Shown: positions 1 to 11,813 of the stretch, in pieces
How positions within the stretch are numbered: the stretch's first letter is position 1
How the letters are laid out: each line of letters starts with the position of its first letter
DNA from: Cerrena zonata
Lineage: Eukaryota > Basidiomycota > Agaricomycetes > Polyporales > Cerrenaceae
Length of the DNA: 64,000 nt
Direction of reading: 5' to 3'
NCBI GenBank assembly: GCA_038087015.1
Contig: JASBNA010000065.1
Coordinates: 175,182 to 239,181 of the forward strand
Position numbers and translations under genes: made by a program
The notes under the pieces: generated by a model
The model's input: the letters and a program-made list of their open reading frames with translations, nothing else
What the model was told of the DNA's origin: nothing
Databases searched by the model: none

Positions 1-190
1 AAAAAAACATGGCGTGTCACAGAGTGAGCGGCACGTCACGAAATATTCTATATTTGGACCTATGAGGACGGGAAGTCACTGGCATGTTTGTTAGCATGTT
101 TGCTCCAAAAAACATTCAAAAAACATGCAACATGTTTTTGTCATGTTAATTACGTGCACTCTGTGATCGCACGCGTCAATCCCCGCTGTG
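1..190 (-). mobile_element. Truncated copy of terminal-hairpin MITE (family shared with 60,393-60,688)
   Basis: This stretch is the reverse complement of most of the MITE at 60,393-60,688, with scattered substitutions. The far end lies outside the window. The visible end has the family structure: a stem CGTGC (153-157) pairing with GCACG (169-173), five bases, then ATCCCCGCTGTG (179-190). The body is rich in ACATGTTTTT-type palindromes. No coding capacity is seen. The transposase that moves it is unknown. Confidence 0.8.
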
Positions 191-263
191 TTAGTAAACA
201 CACGGAAGGAGGTGTGGACCTTGCCATACCTTGACTTCCTTCCTCCACCTGCTGTCTAGTGTG

Positions 264-416
264 ATGCCTCCTCGTCGATATAAATCTTCTGACGATGCTC
301 CTCCTGTAGCCAAAGGGACTAGGACATTACGCTCCACTACCAAGCCCGTGTCCCAAACGGCTGCCACTAAGCGTGGTAGAGCAGATACAGTGGAAAGTTT
401 AGCCCCCGCCCGAGGG
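264..416 (+). pseudogene. Orphan 5' exon of an unidentified basic protein
   Basis: An open stretch starting ATG at 264 encodes about 51 residues that begin MPPRRYKSSDD and are rich in Arg, Lys, Ser and Thr, like a disordered nuclear N-terminus. It ends at a plausible splice donor (GTATGT, 416), but no downstream exon follows, because the sequence from about 400 on is an antisense muskelin relic. I read it as a truncated gene start left beside the MITE. The protein is not recognised. It could also be a chance ORF. Confidence 0.3.
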
Positions 417-2700
417 TATGTGGTGAGCATACATATCTGCAAGGTATTCGTCATCCCGCTGTCTTGCGAAAACAAAGAGCATCTGGGTGGCCGGTTTGAG
501 CAGCATGGAATGGCCAAAACCTGAAGGTACACACGGGATGCATATTTTGAGAGTCGGGACACCTGTATACCGTTGGGTTACTAACTCACGGGGGCGTTCG
601 TCATTGAGACGTAGTGATATTGTAGGGGTAGAGACCCGGATACTTTGAAGCATCCCAGTTTCCATCAGCAACTCTACCACCATAAACATAGATAGTCTGA
701 GATTTGGGGTCGAGCACCATTTGGTGGTCAAAGGTCAGAGGGGGACCGCCTTCACCCCACAATCCATTCATTACATTTTCTTCAAGAACGCAGTGGTCGC
801 GAAACTCACGGATGTGTCCCGAGAAAGCAACTCCCGTGTCCCTGCTTTGTCCCCTCTCGTTTTATATCGTAAAATCTCAGGAGGGAAATGCAGCCCCCGA
901 CGTAAAAGCAGAAGAGCTCGAAGCACCTATAGGCAATACCAGCTGAGGTTCCGTCGAATATTCCCTAGAAAAATATAACTCCCTGACGTCTGAAGGTGGA
1001 GAGGACACTGCAGTGACAGCACCTGTCGGTTGAGATACTGGTGGGTCGATGCTGCTAACTTCCTCGAGTCGACCAAGTAGATATATATCCAGTGTTATCG
1101 TCGAAAACCATCTTATGGCATGCGAGGTCCAGGATGAACCTGTTTCGTTAAACTTTGGTTGGTGGAGATTGAAGTCCAACGCCCTTCGGAGATATTCCAT
1201 ACCCAAAATCTAAGCTCTTTCGACCATCCCAGCCACCGAACATATAAATGAGTCCATCGGCACGGTCTAGACACATGGCGTGATCACCGCGTGCACACGG
1301 TATTAGAGGTTTTGGGTAATCTTGGTCATCTAGTTCCATTTCATTCATGCTGCATGTAACCTCTCCGTCGATCCGAGCCCATTCGGCCTCGGGTTAAAAT
1401 CAAAGTACAGCATCTGAGAGTAATCCGTTGGATGCGCAAGATGAGAGAAGCACTTCCGATTGTGAGAAGTCCCCTCGAATAATCAGTGATTTGTGTAGTT
1501 CGGAGATCAAAGGGGTTCGATGAGTGGGGACCCGAGAAGACACTCCGGGAAAAGCATGAGAGAGCAAATCTTGACATGAAGTAAGTAATCGACGTTGTCG
1601 AAGGTGTTTAACGAAGGATTATGGTTTCTTGATACTGGGAATAATCAACTAAGCACCTTAACAGAACCACGTAGCTTACTTGTTCGTGCTGTACCCGAAC
1701 GTTCTCCAAAAATTACGGATCAGAGATTCCATGAAGAGCGATATACCAGATTGAGATGTGAAAACTCTGGCCGTGGGCACCACATCTCCACTATGAAATG
1801 AGTATATGGGGTATATGAATTAATCGACCTACGAAAGGGGCACAATCTTGACAAATTGTAAGGGAAATGGCACGCCGGCCGTATTAGTATGGGGTAAAAC
1901 AAACGTCTCTGGGATGGGATCGTTCCTAAATTCCTAAATCCCGCATGAAGAATTTGCGTCATATTGGACTAAGATGCTCCAACGTACTCGCGGCTACAAA
2001 AAGTAATGAGATTTTCTCAGGCGCCGCATGAGACCATGCTATGGTCACAGATAGAATACATAGGGTAGTATAGCAACAACTTAGTATAGAGCCATAAAAA
2101 CGATGCAATATTGTATCTACATCTTAACAAATGGTTCTGTATGTCTAAAATAAAATCTCGAGTGACCCAGTTCTTTTGTTGTAGAACGTCAACTTAGAGG
2201 AGGTGTGTGGCAGAAGACTGCAAAGCGCTTATCTAATCGTCTCATTACTTTTTGTGGCCACGAGTATAGCTTGAACTTTTTCATGTTGCAAGGATGTGGT
2301 AGCTCTGATGTTATCTGAAGAGTTTCTACCCAGAGGTTAGGCGGGACAGACCTCGATGAAACTGGCCAAGGATAGTGAACATCTCGTTCACCTTATGTTA
2401 TGAGAGCTTACCTTGTTGGATGTTATGTTCTCTGGAACGATAGGTGAGTAGATTTGGCACGTGGGCAACACATACACTAATTAAGCACCCAAAGCTCATT
2501 CGTCTTCAGCATCATCCACTGTTTGGCATTTCCTGCTTGATATGCGCCACTCCAACGACTCGATTGTTCCTCGGGGTTATCCATGAGAATGTTTGTTGGA
2601 ATCTTGGTGGTACGAGCGTCACAATGGCGCGAGCTCATGATTGTGGAGATAGCCAGCACGTTACCAGATTTAGTATATAAAGTGTAGACTACGATGTATG
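400..2700 (-). pseudogene. Muskelin-like (discoidin/CTLH/kelch) pseudogene
   Basis: Read on the minus strand from 2,700 down to 400, fragments in several frames follow the muskelin domain order. IPTNILMDNPEEQSSRWS (about 2,500-2,600) and an HPCNMKKFKL piece (about 2,270-2,310) belong to the discoidin-like N-terminal domain. RNDPIPETF, VPFPLQFVKIVPL and a GQSFHISIWYIALHGI piece (about 1,750-1,960) follow. KHLRQRRLL and LISELHKSLIIRGDF (about 1,440-1,610) match the LisH/CTLH zone. Kelch pieces come next: GDHAMCLDRADGLIYMFGGW (about 1,220-1,300), DIYLLGRLEE and FGHSMLL...YLADMYAHHI (about 400-510). Muskelin is a kelch scaffold of the CTLH E3 ligase. Frameshifts and stops are frequent, a MITE sits inside (1,985-2,266), and the C-terminal kelch part is missing. 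Identification is firm; this copy cannot make the protein. Confidence 0.8.
1985..2266. mobile_element. TA-flanked MITE inserted in the muskelin relic (Tc1/mariner-like termini)
   Basis: About 280 bp bounded by inverted repeats of pattern CTCGYGGCYACAAAAAGTAA, with TA at both outer edges (1,985-1,986 and 2,265-2,266), as expected of a TA target duplication. It interrupts the muskelin coding sequence just after the KKFKL codons, which resume on the far side. A diverged second copy is at 56,798-57,071. No ORF of note is present. Assignment to Tc1/mariner rests on the TA duplication alone. Confidence 0.75.
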
Positions 2701-3649
2701 TACTCATCCGTTTGCATCAGAGCTCAACGATGCCAAACGTTTCCCCCGAATCGACGTCCCCGACCGAATGTAACTCTAACGATGTTCTCAGCCACATATA
2801 TGCCGCTATGTTCGGAGCTTCCAGCAATACTATAAGAGATGCGTTGAACAGTAGGAAAGTTCATTCCGGAAAAATTATGAAGTTGAACGCGTAGGCAAAG
2901 GTGATAGACCGGGCGCACGTACGCGTGCGCGGCGGCGCCCAGACTCACGATCAGCTTAACGAAGCTCTTGCTATAGTATTTGTCGATTACATTCCATGGA
3001 TGGACATCTCCCCTGGTTCTGATTCAATAATAAAGAACCTGTGGGACGGCGGGGGTGCTCGCGGAGCCATGGTATCACACAAATATGACATGCAAAATCA
3101 TATGCATAACATGTCCAGAAGCAAATAAGAGACGAGAGGTAGACGAACCTAAGCCGCGACTCAGAGATCTTGTGTCGCGTCTTGGGCGCCTATTCTATGT
3201 GGCAGGAAGCAAACAACAATCCCTCGGTCTCTCGCACAATTGATGTGCTACAGCTACAAAACCCAAGATTAATGTGTGTTTATTGCACGTATACATGCTT
3301 CTCCAGGATCATGTACTAAGGAGGGAAATCAACAATGTTATTCAGAAAAGGGACGAAATTCATGTTTAGGCGCTTGATCGCAAAATTTGCAGTTGCTTGT
3401 CTGTAACGTTCGCATGCCTAATTTCACGTTTCATCCTGGCATCGACTGCCACACCGTGACACACAACGCGTTCCAAGTCACGCACTGTTACCACTTCGTC
3501 TTGCATGAGATGTCACCTGTCACATGTCACTGTTCACAAGTCAGGTTCTGTACCAGTTTCACCCTATTTTAGTCATGAATGCCCATATTTATATTGGATT
3601 GGAATCGTAGATGCAATGTAACCGTAGATATTGAATGGATATTTTGCGC
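2701..3649. other. Unassigned region, no gene recognised
   Basis: Several short plus-strand open stretches occur (for example 2,901-3,128), but none shows a motif I know and none links convincingly through splice sites. It may be decayed coding sequence. Confidence 0.4.
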
Positions 3650-4173
3650 TTACAGACGGCGAAGCGAGCCAACGGTCCTGACCGAAAATGTTACAAATGC
3701 GGATGGTACATTTGGTCAGTCAATTCATTTCTAAACTAACGTAATCATAGCCTCCGCTTACATGGTTTTTAGAATCTCTTCCGCGAGAGGTCAATCCAGA
3801 ATACTACCCATTGACTTTGGAAAGCTCTCAAACCATGTTACGAGACCTCCAATATACTCATCGCCTCCGCCCACTAGTACCTGCCTTCGATATCGACGGT
3901 CGCCAACTCCTTCCTGGAGAATATCAGTCGAAACTTATGGGGGCCACCGTGATTATGATGTTTAGTTTGGTCAAATATATCATCAGTCATAACACAGATC
4001 AGGCGAAGGAGACCTTCTGTGCTAATATCGAACAAAGTCATGTCCTTACATCCAATCCGACTCACTTGCAACACTCGTCAAATAGCAAACGTAGGTTCAA
4101 ATTGTCATTGAAAGACTCGGGCAAACCATGCCCAGAAGAGTCTCCAGTTGCCAAACGTCGCAAGGTGGACTAA
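3650..4173 (+). CDS. Hypothetical protein, 3' part (possible two-exon remnant)
   Basis: An open frame ending at TAA 4,171-4,173 runs back to about 3,755, in frame with an acceptor-like CTAAC...CATAG (3,736-3,750). Upstream, a frame at 3,655-3,710 reads KCYKCGWYIW, which could be a Cys-bearing exon end. The C-terminal part (about 135 residues) includes a hydrophobic stretch (GATVIMMFSLVKYIIS) and a basic, possibly nuclear-localising end (KRRKVD). No start is evident, so this is probably a 5'-truncated gene or relic beside the palindrome. No family is recognised. Confidence 0.35.
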
Positions 4174-4430
4174 TTCTTGACAAAGACATCTGTTTGTAGA
4201 AATATGTATTTCATAGAATGTAGAAAGCTATTAACATCACCATTCCACCATTCCGTACCCAAAAATCTAATAAAATTGAAGTTGAGACATACAATGACTA
4301 AGGTAGTGAGTTCTTCAGGTGTAATCGCCAGTGCAAGAGAGAAAGGTTCTGTATAAGACACTAATTAAAGAGCTGTTCACGATGGATACGAAAACCTACA
4401 TGTGCAAATTCATCCTATGCTACTCATGAA

Positions 4431-4776
4431 GAGCAGACAATGAGGACGGCGATGGAGAGTCGACAAAAGCGAGAAACTTTCTGCTCAAACGGCATAGATT
4501 GACATTCCATCGTACACCTACAGCATACAGCCTGAGGTATCATAATCGAGGTTTCATGCCAGAGGCTATTGGGCGAGAAAGTGTCCGTTGTGACGGGCAC
4601 TTTCGAGTGAGCGTGTCGAGCTATAACATGTAAAGTGCAGTTTTTGCAGCAGGACTTGTCCTGCATCCTGTTCTCTCTAGGGGCTTACGTGGTGCGACTG
4701 GACTTGAGGGATGGGATGCAAGACGTGGCGAGGAGAACACGGAGAGAATGTGGGCTCTCGGACGTGAAGTACCATA
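4431..4776 (+). repeat. Repeat R, copy 1 (outside and across left palindrome edge)
   Basis: This roughly 345-bp sequence recurs as a direct copy at 11,226-11,573 and inverted at 11,881-12,228. It contains two stem-loops: GAAAGTGTCCGT paired with ACGGGCACTTTC (12 bp, one mismatch) and GCAGGAC-TT-GTCCTGC. The left palindrome breakpoint (4,763) lies inside this copy. It could be a small non-autonomous element or a structured RNA-like repeat; no coding role is seen. Confidence 0.75.
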
Positions 4777-5035
4777 GTGCAGTAGATAACGGCGAGCTCC
4801 TGCTCAAACCTCAGGCTCTTGACCAAGACCTCTAGTTGGACTTGTCTGTGAGTGGAACAGAGCACTTCTCATTCACTACATCGTCGTAGAAGAACATCAC
4901 AACCTCATCTTCGGGGCGTGACCTGGGCGATTCATGGATTTTTCGAGAGATGCGGCTAGGGTACCTTTCCCCGTTCCAAGTTACTATGAATCCAGAGTCT
5001 CCGTAGTCTTAGTCAGCACTAGGAGGCAAACGGTA

Positions 5036-5081
5036 AATGAATCGGGCAAGCCAAGAGCCACGCAGTGGCATATTGTCGAGT
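5036..5081 (-). repeat. Short dispersed repeat (CGACAATATGCC... family), copy 1
   Basis: About 46 bp, read on the minus strand, recurs at 18,373-18,418 (mirror copy), 55,697-55,744 (near identical) and, diverged, at 34,265-34,306. It contains the small dyad TGCCACTGCGTGGC. The copies lie in unrelated surroundings, so it is probably an end of a small mobile element. Confidence 0.7.
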
Positions 5082-5735
5082 ATAGTAAGAGCGGCAGGAT
5101 TCGGTAGCCTGAGAAATTATAACTCCATCAATTTTGAAGATATCAAAAATCCCTCTAGAGGAAATATTCCTCTCACGAAAAGGAGCATTTCTACAAGAGG
5201 AATAAGAAATCGGGGCATTTTTGAGAGCGCCAATGTTGTTCAAAATAGGCGGTGACTAGATGACCTGCACCATAGCTGCCAATCTACACTCCTCCTCGCA
5301 TTTAACCGCTAGCTACCAGTGTTGGTGCCGGTACGTCATATACATCATCACACGTTTACTTCTTACTCATATTCTCCATACTAGATGCATCTGGTCTACA
5401 ATGTGTTTACTGAACGTGCGATATGTTTATATGCGGATGATATCTACGTCCCTCGCATAATCTCGACGCCTTGAACATGAATGCATCAGGTCCTTATCTG
5501 ACCTCTGTACCAGCCTTTGGACTCTGTCTGTAGCTCTAATACCTTACTTGTACCATTAGTGGTGTGCAGGCCCGGCTTGGCGTGAAGACCCCGGATTTGG
5601 CCTTAGGGCTCGAGGTCAGAGAAATTATAAGCCAAGCCACAGGCCATTGTATACAGTTTGGCTCAGGCCGGCTTTGGCTTGAGCCGCGGCCCCATTATTA
5701 TATTTTGAATAAATCATGTATTTATCGAAATAAAC

Positions 5736-8700
5736 CTATTCTACCACATCCAGATTGTCAGGATCATCAAAAACGTAGTCATCAAGCACTTTATCCCATG
5801 TTTCTACCTCTTCTGCTTGTGTCTCTGCATTACCCCTTTCATTATCCTCTAATTCTGATCCACCACCTTCGCTGTGAAGCTCTAGTTCCATCGCTGACGA
5901 GGGATCTCGGTCACGGAAGATAAGGTCTTTCCGAATTGAGCACTTGAGTACTTGAAGTGCTTCAACGGTGTCCCCTTTAAAGCGAGAACGCCATTTGCTG
6001 ATAGTGATACCCCCTTGGGAGAATGCACGCTCGCTCGAGACGGAAGATGCCATGATAGCAAGGTAGTCACGAGCTAGGGATGACCACACCGGATACTGAG
6101 GACTATGTAGCTATAAAATAGAAAGTTAGAATGTAGTATTTCAGAAGGAATGGGATGCAACCGTTTCGAATAAACCTACTTACCCCCCACCACTGTATGA
6201 TGGATATACCATCGCCAAGGTAATCTGAATCGTTACTGTGGAGATACTTGTGAAATTCGGCGAGCCACGGTTTCTTTGGATCAACATTGGGATTTTCATG
6301 TGATTCCGTCTCGATCTCTTCCTCCGAGTCGCTAGAAAGATCGCGCAGAAGTGCTGACATCTTAGTAGAGGTTTGGGAAGACTTGCATGGTGGCATTGAA
6401 GACTGTCCGAACATCTGAATATGTCGAGCCTTGAACTAAATAGAAATGGGTATTAGATCTGGAGCGTTGATGAATACGAGTACGACATCTTCCATTGATG
6501 TAAGAGCCTCCGTTTCAAGCGTTGATGACCAGTATTTCTTAAAGTAGGCACCTTTCTGACATGGATTCAGGACTAATTTAAGTCGTTTGTGTGAGCAATA
6601 CATTTGTGAGCTACATAGGAGTGTCACACGTACATATTGAAACCACATAAGCATCGGTATTACCAGTTTTGTCATAGTATTCGGAAATCTTGTGACATGC
6701 AACTTTGAGAGCACGTGAAAAGGGTTCATATTGTTTCTTCTCTGCGCGGACGGACCATGCCTTGTGAAGTCCCTCTAAAACTAAAAAAAAAACATACAGA
6801 CACGGTTCATTCATTTTCCGAAGAAAACATCTGCTGATGTGAATCGACATGTGAAAGAAGCTGTAAAAACGACCCGACACGCTCCCACTCGTCAAAAGTT
6901 AGCTTGAGATTATCGATCTTTCGTCGTTCTTCAGCGTTGCTTGCGCACAAAGCCATCTTGCAGACGAAAGTGTCAACAAACTAAATGATAAATATTATGT
7001 CAATATACTCTTGTGCATCTAAGCAAAGCACTTGCCTTCTTCGACGGCTCGCTGCGGTGAAGCATAGCATAAGTTGACGACCGCCGTATTTTCATGTCAA
7101 GTATGAGCTGCTTTACTACCACTACATTGGAGCGTTGTTGGATTTCACGGAATAGCTCTTTGCGCTGTGCTGAAGAACGTTCCTGTGATGATGAAATTCG
7201 GTGATTACTCATTATGATTGACATTCGAATTAAGCTACTAACATACTTTAACTGTGATCGCGCGTACAAGCCCAATTTCATCTCGCTAAGGTCCATTTGT
7301 TCCTGCGATATCATTTTCTGGTGCTTCAGGGTCATACTATGGGGTGTTGCCGCTCGTAATACTTTTCGATAATCCGTCCATCCCTGGGTCCCGAGCACTT
7401 AGTTTGCCCCCAAACCGCACATTTGAATGCGATTATGTTCTGTCTATATGACCCAATTTTTTCTGAATTTAAATGTGGAGCTGTTGAGTTTGTGGAGAAC
7501 CTTCAAGGAGAAATGATGCCTGACCACCGCTCGTAATACTTTAGTCACGCGTTACCTTGGCAGACAGTTCTCTCTTAGCGGAGTTTGAAATATCACGCTT
7601 TTGTCACTCATTGAAGGCCAAAATACCCTCCGTATGCTTCCACATCCTCCTTTCTTTATCCAGAGCTATGTTATATGAAAGATACAAGCTGGAAAAGCTT
7701 AATGACAGCAAATATAATTATTTCATTCAGCAGATCGATGGGATCTGAGCACTCTTTCCCTTTTTGGCAGACCCACTTTTGATATAAATTTGGAATTGTG
7801 TTCTAACTGCTGATCCATTTGACACCAAAACCGAGAAACATATGGACAGCAATGGCATGAACCTGTCACAAATTTTTGAGTTCATTTGGATGAGTATGAA
7901 AGGGAGAAAGGTCTGAATTACGTTTGGAGGTCTATTACGAGCGGTGACACCCCATAGTAATGAGGTGATTTACCATATGTACTTATCAATATTTGGGTCG
8001 CAAGATTGATGACATGTCCTAAACAACTATTTGAAGAGAAGTTTTATTTAGAAAACAATCTTGAGATTGAAACAAGATTACTCACTTAATGCGATCTTTG
8101 ACAGGGTCAAAAGAGCACTGATGACAGTTCTCAACATGCTTGGCGAACTCTTCGAGCATCGTCCCGTTATTGCTTGCGTTGTCACATGTAACCTTGGAGA
8201 TCTGGATTATTATTGGTTAGTTTCAGTTAGCGAGATGTGATATTAAAGATGGTACCTTATGTGCAATACCGAGTCGATCGACAACTCGATATAAGGCCTG
8301 TCCCAGGCGGACACCATTGTGGGCATTATTGAGCTTCGTAAAGCCTAATAATGCACTTTCGAGATGCCATGAATTATCACTTTTCACCTAAATCCAGTGT
8401 CCAGTTACCGCAAGATAACCATCAGTATTACTCGCCTGCCAGGCGTCGACAGCCAAGCTGACTGTAGAGGTAACCACACCACTTTTAAGTTTCTCGCGAA
8501 GATCACACATACGTTTCTTGAACATATTCATGGCATCCGCACGGCATACCTTGCGAGAAGGAATACTAACTCCATTCGTAGCGGCTGCAGCAACCTGGAT
8601 CATTTCTTGAAACTTGGGATGCTCCAATACTCCCAGGGGCTGAAGGATGTTCGCAGATAAACCAAATGAGGCTGAGAGATTGAGAAATAATATGCTTACC

Positions 8701-9700
8701 TGGTCTGTGACAATTAACCACTCGATTGCCACTTCTCGGAATTGTTATTCGGAGTACTTAATGACCCGTTCCTTTGGTGGGAGCTCCTTCAAATAGCCAT
8801 GGGGAGTTTGCTGATGTTCAGCCTCCTGAGCTAGCGCTTCCTTACGTGCGGTCATATCTTTGGGTAATCTCGAATCGAAGTCGTTGTTACGGCACCATTC
8901 TTGATAGATTTCATATGACCTATGAGCAAATACTTTAGAAAAATATGCATAACATACCTTACGACGAGCCTGCATGTGTCGCCGTAAGGTTGTCACTTCA
9001 AGTACAAAGTGACTTCTAGAACTTAAGTTAGCTTGATTGTTTCGTTCTCTCATAAGTTGCGATTACTCACGTGCATCCAGCTACCCGACATTGACGACGC
9101 TGTTCCGTGCCGATACTAGGTCCAAAGAAGTGGTCCGTGTTGCGCGTTTTCTGCTTCGGTGGTGGATTGACAAATGACTGGACATCAACGTCTTTGAGAA
9201 ACCCTTCATCGTCGACAGGTCCTCTAGGTGCCTTCCGTTGCCTTTTCCGTGCCGTGTAATGAGTGAACAATGAGTAACTACTTGAGGGATGGATAGTAAA
9301 TAAGTACGACACCTTTAGCTTTGCCAGCTGAGCCCTTCGAACGCTTCTTGGTCTTTTTCGATTTCTGTTCGTTATCGGAGCTACTATCATCACTGGTTAC
9401 ATCGGATGAGATTGGGATCGCCGGTGACGGTGGCTCAGACTCAGCAGTTTCGGGGGCTGTGATGGCTGACTTGACTCCTAGTGTTGCGGGTAAGGTAGGT
9501 ACGGGTAGTGATACTGAAGCAGGAGGAACAGAAGACGACTGAGTAGGTTCAAGTATATCTGGTTGAACACGATGGTTGTGGGTGGCCATAGTATTCCACG
9601 TATACTCTTTGTGCTCACCAAGATTGTCCGGGTCTCTCAGCTTCTGAGTGAGCTTGATCGACCGCTGCGGACGGTAAGGAGCGGGGGGATTGGATGTCAT
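5736..9700 (-). pseudogene. hAT transposase (decayed), left-arm copy
   Basis: Minus-strand exons in hAT order. First a low-complexity N-terminus starting at 9,700 with a basic KSKKTKKRSKG segment. Then a BED-like zone with CRVAGC and LRRHMQAR, EVAIEWLIVTDQ, LGVLEHPKFQEMIQ, SLAVDAWQASNTDGYLAVTG, VTCDNASNNGTM, CLGHVINLATQ, then (beyond the nested element) KQLILDMKIR, LHKAWSVRAEKKQYEPF, AYFKKYWS and the C-terminal dimerisation motif SSERAFSQGGITISKWR (about 5,960-6,050). An acidic tail closes at 5,736. In-frame stops occur before EVAIEWL and after TGHWI, and the gene is split between CLGHVINLATQ and GLYARSQLK by the MITE at 7,337-7,957. It is therefore not a functional transposase. Splice sites (GTAAGC, GTATGT...CAG) are still visible. 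Confidence 0.85.
7337..7957. mobile_element. 621-bp TA-flanked MITE nested in hAT transposase, left-arm copy
   Basis: The ends are near-perfect inverted repeats of about 24 bp beginning CTATGGGGTGT and followed by CCGCTCGTAATA. TA dinucleotides flank both sides (7,335-7,336 and 7,958-7,959). An internal CACCGCTCGTAATACTTT near 7,527 repeats the subterminal motif. No transposase is encoded. Termini and TA duplication suggest mobilisation by a Tc1/mariner/pogo-type transposase. It splits the hAT transposase reading frame. Confidence 0.85.
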
Positions 9701-11225
9701 ACTACAATGTGAGATGTGTTGCAAGAGAACGAAAACACATACGAGAATTTGTGCTTACTGGACGAAGGGGTGCATCTGGTGACCCAGAGCATTTCTCATT
9801 CCAGCAGGGTCTCATCGAGAAGATAACAAGAGATCTGTTGACCAAAGACATGCTACCTCTATGGAATTCAATTCAAAGTACCGGGAGTACAACCGGGGGT
9901 GATCAGAGTTGTCTTCGGACACTTAGCAACTTGAAGAAGGATGTCAAGTAGCACAAACCGTGGAAATAGTGCAGTATTAATAGAGGTTCACCTCAATGAT
10001 CTGCTGATACCTCCACGGAGCATGGAGAAAGGGCCAATCGTAGCAAGGAAACCTGTCCTAAGGCTAGGATAACTCGGATTGTGGAGCTCAGTTCTCACCC
10101 TACTAGAAGCATGGTTTGGGGGTTAACAAAAGTTATATTGACCGCGGAACCGACCAAACATTAAGCCACTTGCTCAGGCTGTGATTGGTATTTGATAACC
10201 CAGCATCGACTCTAACTCTGTTGAAAATCCGTCGACACGTGGTCTGTGAATATCACTAGCACCCACTATTGCTTGAACATGTCCTCGATCGTGTTCACAA
10301 TTATGGCCACACAGCACATGTTCAAGGCCACGGCCTCAACGGCCTCCTCAGGCTATATATTATATTTGGCCTGGCTCGGCTTGGTGTCAATACGGCCTGG
10401 CTTGGCTGGCTCAACGGCTTTGAGCAGGGCCCGCACATCATTAGCCTCCAGCGGATACTAACCTAGTGTCATTGTGTGATTTACAGCACTGATAATGTTT
10501 CTAGCATGAAGAAGACACCATAGAAATATCATTTCATCCCGGGCCCGTTGCCAGTAGGACACACCTCCGTTTCGTCGATAATGAAGAACATAATATTATT
10601 GATATCAATGCAAATATCTAAATATATATATAAAGTACAGAAAATTGAATTAAATTAAATCAAATTAACCACTAAACCCACCTCTGCTGGCCGCAGATCC
10701 ACGGCTTCATATAATTTCGCAACCACATTACATGAGGACCTGACTCCCAAAGATCTATACAACAGTCCTTATAGGACGATGATATATCAAAGGATAAAGA
10801 AAACATACCATTTCGGTCAGGCACTTCCAAATCAAGGTCAACATCTCCTATATAATATACAAGAGTGAGTAAGCTTATCGAGGTCATGAACAATCATTTT
10901 GACATACATACCAACGATAGTACAATAAGAGACGATACCGACTGGGAGTCGAGCTGGAGGAGCGTCACACGTGGCACGAGAATGACACGTTGTGCTTGGG
11001 CGCGGCGATCGAATCCATCATCTGTAAGTTGAAGTTTGGTTGAAGTTGTGACTGAGTCAGACGTGAAAACGACAAGCACACGAAATCAAGAGACGTACAT
11101 TTTCATTCCTCATTACTTTGTAATCATTTACGCTGTACTCGCGGGTTAGGAACTTAAAGCATCAACCATCGCCGGTTATGACCTACCGCCGTAAGTCCCA
11201 AGTCCTTATCACAACGACTTTGATG

Positions 11226-11573
11226 AGTAGACAATGAGGTCGGCAATGGGGGTCAACAAAAGGCGAGAAAATTCCTGCGAGGACGAGAGTCAAAAAACGG
11301 CATGGATTGACATTCCATCATACACCTACAGCATACAGCCTGAGGTATCATAATCGAGGTTTCATGCCAGAGGCTATTGGGCGAGAAAGTGTCCGTTGTG
11401 ACGGACACTTTCGAGTGTGCGTGTCGGGCTATAACATGTAGAATTCAGTTTTTGCAGCAGGACTTGTCTTGCGTCCTGTTCTATCTAGGAGCTTACGTGG
11501 TGCGGCTGAATGCAAGACGTGGCGAGGAGAACGCGGAGAGGAGTTGGCTCTCGGATGTGATGTACTATTAAGG
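11226..11573 (+). repeat. Repeat R, copy 2
   Basis: Direct copy of 4,431-4,776 with scattered substitutions and small indels. Here the long stem-loop is perfect: GAAAGTGTCCGT (11,385-11,396), loop TTGTG-side 4 nt, ACGGACACTTTC (11,401-11,412). Together with copy 1 it brackets the hAT-containing arm, so the arm looks like a unit between direct repeats. Confidence 0.75.
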
Positions 11574-11640
11574 CATGCGTGACAAGTGTGACGTTTCTTA
11601 ATATTTTCTTTCTACTACTATCACACCACCGGAGTTTGAC

Positions 11641-11813
11641 CAAATTGTCAAACTCTATGCGTTCTACAGTTTCCGCAAATAATTTAAATCAGCGGTGCAA
11701 GTATATGGCAGAGATATACTACTACATAAACTGTACAGATTTATAGCAGGTTCGGTGTAAAATTGAGTGTGCCAGAGGGGAAAGGGTAGGATTTTGACAC
11801 TAGAGTTTGAAGC
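11641..11813. other. Spacer at centre of the palindrome
   Basis: 173 bp of single-copy sequence between the two arms. Both junctions carry a small hairpin: AGTTTGAC...GTCAAACT (11,633-11,654, six-base loop) on the left and GAGTTTGA-AGCG-TCAAACTC (11,803-11,822) on the right. GTCAAACT itself occurs at both 11,647 and 11,814. No gene is present. Confidence 0.85.

Larger units (their letters stand above)
5557..10443 (-). mobile_element. hAT element, left-arm copy
   Basis: The ends are imperfect inverted repeats: TAGTGGTGTGCAGGCCC at 5,557 versus TAATGATGTGCGGGCCC read inward from 10,443. Subterminal zones are packed with GGCTTGGC/GGCCTGG-type motifs, typical of hAT elements that bind transposase at repeated subterminal sites. 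I see no 8-bp target duplication (TGTACCAT on one side, GCCTCCAG on the other), so the outer flanks were probably rearranged or the ends are misjudged. Total about 4.9 kb including a 621-bp nested insertion. Confidence 0.7.
4763..11640 (+). repeat. Left arm of 13.9-kb inverted repeat
   Basis: Every position x here pairs with 23,454 minus x on the opposite strand of the right arm. In the parts I compared base by base I found one mismatch (G at 4,926 versus T at 18,528), and all open frames are mirrored exactly. The outer edge is at 4,763/18,691, beyond which the flanks are unrelated. The arm contains a decayed hAT element with a nested MITE, repeat R copy 2, and unassigned flanks (4,777-5,556 and 10,444-11,225) in which I recognise no gene. 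Confidence 0.95.

Noticed and set aside
5557..10443. LTR-retrotransposon reading of the arm between direct copies of repeat R
   Set aside because: The content is a hAT transposase; there is no reverse transcriptase, primer-binding site or polypurine tract, so R is not an LTR of this unit.
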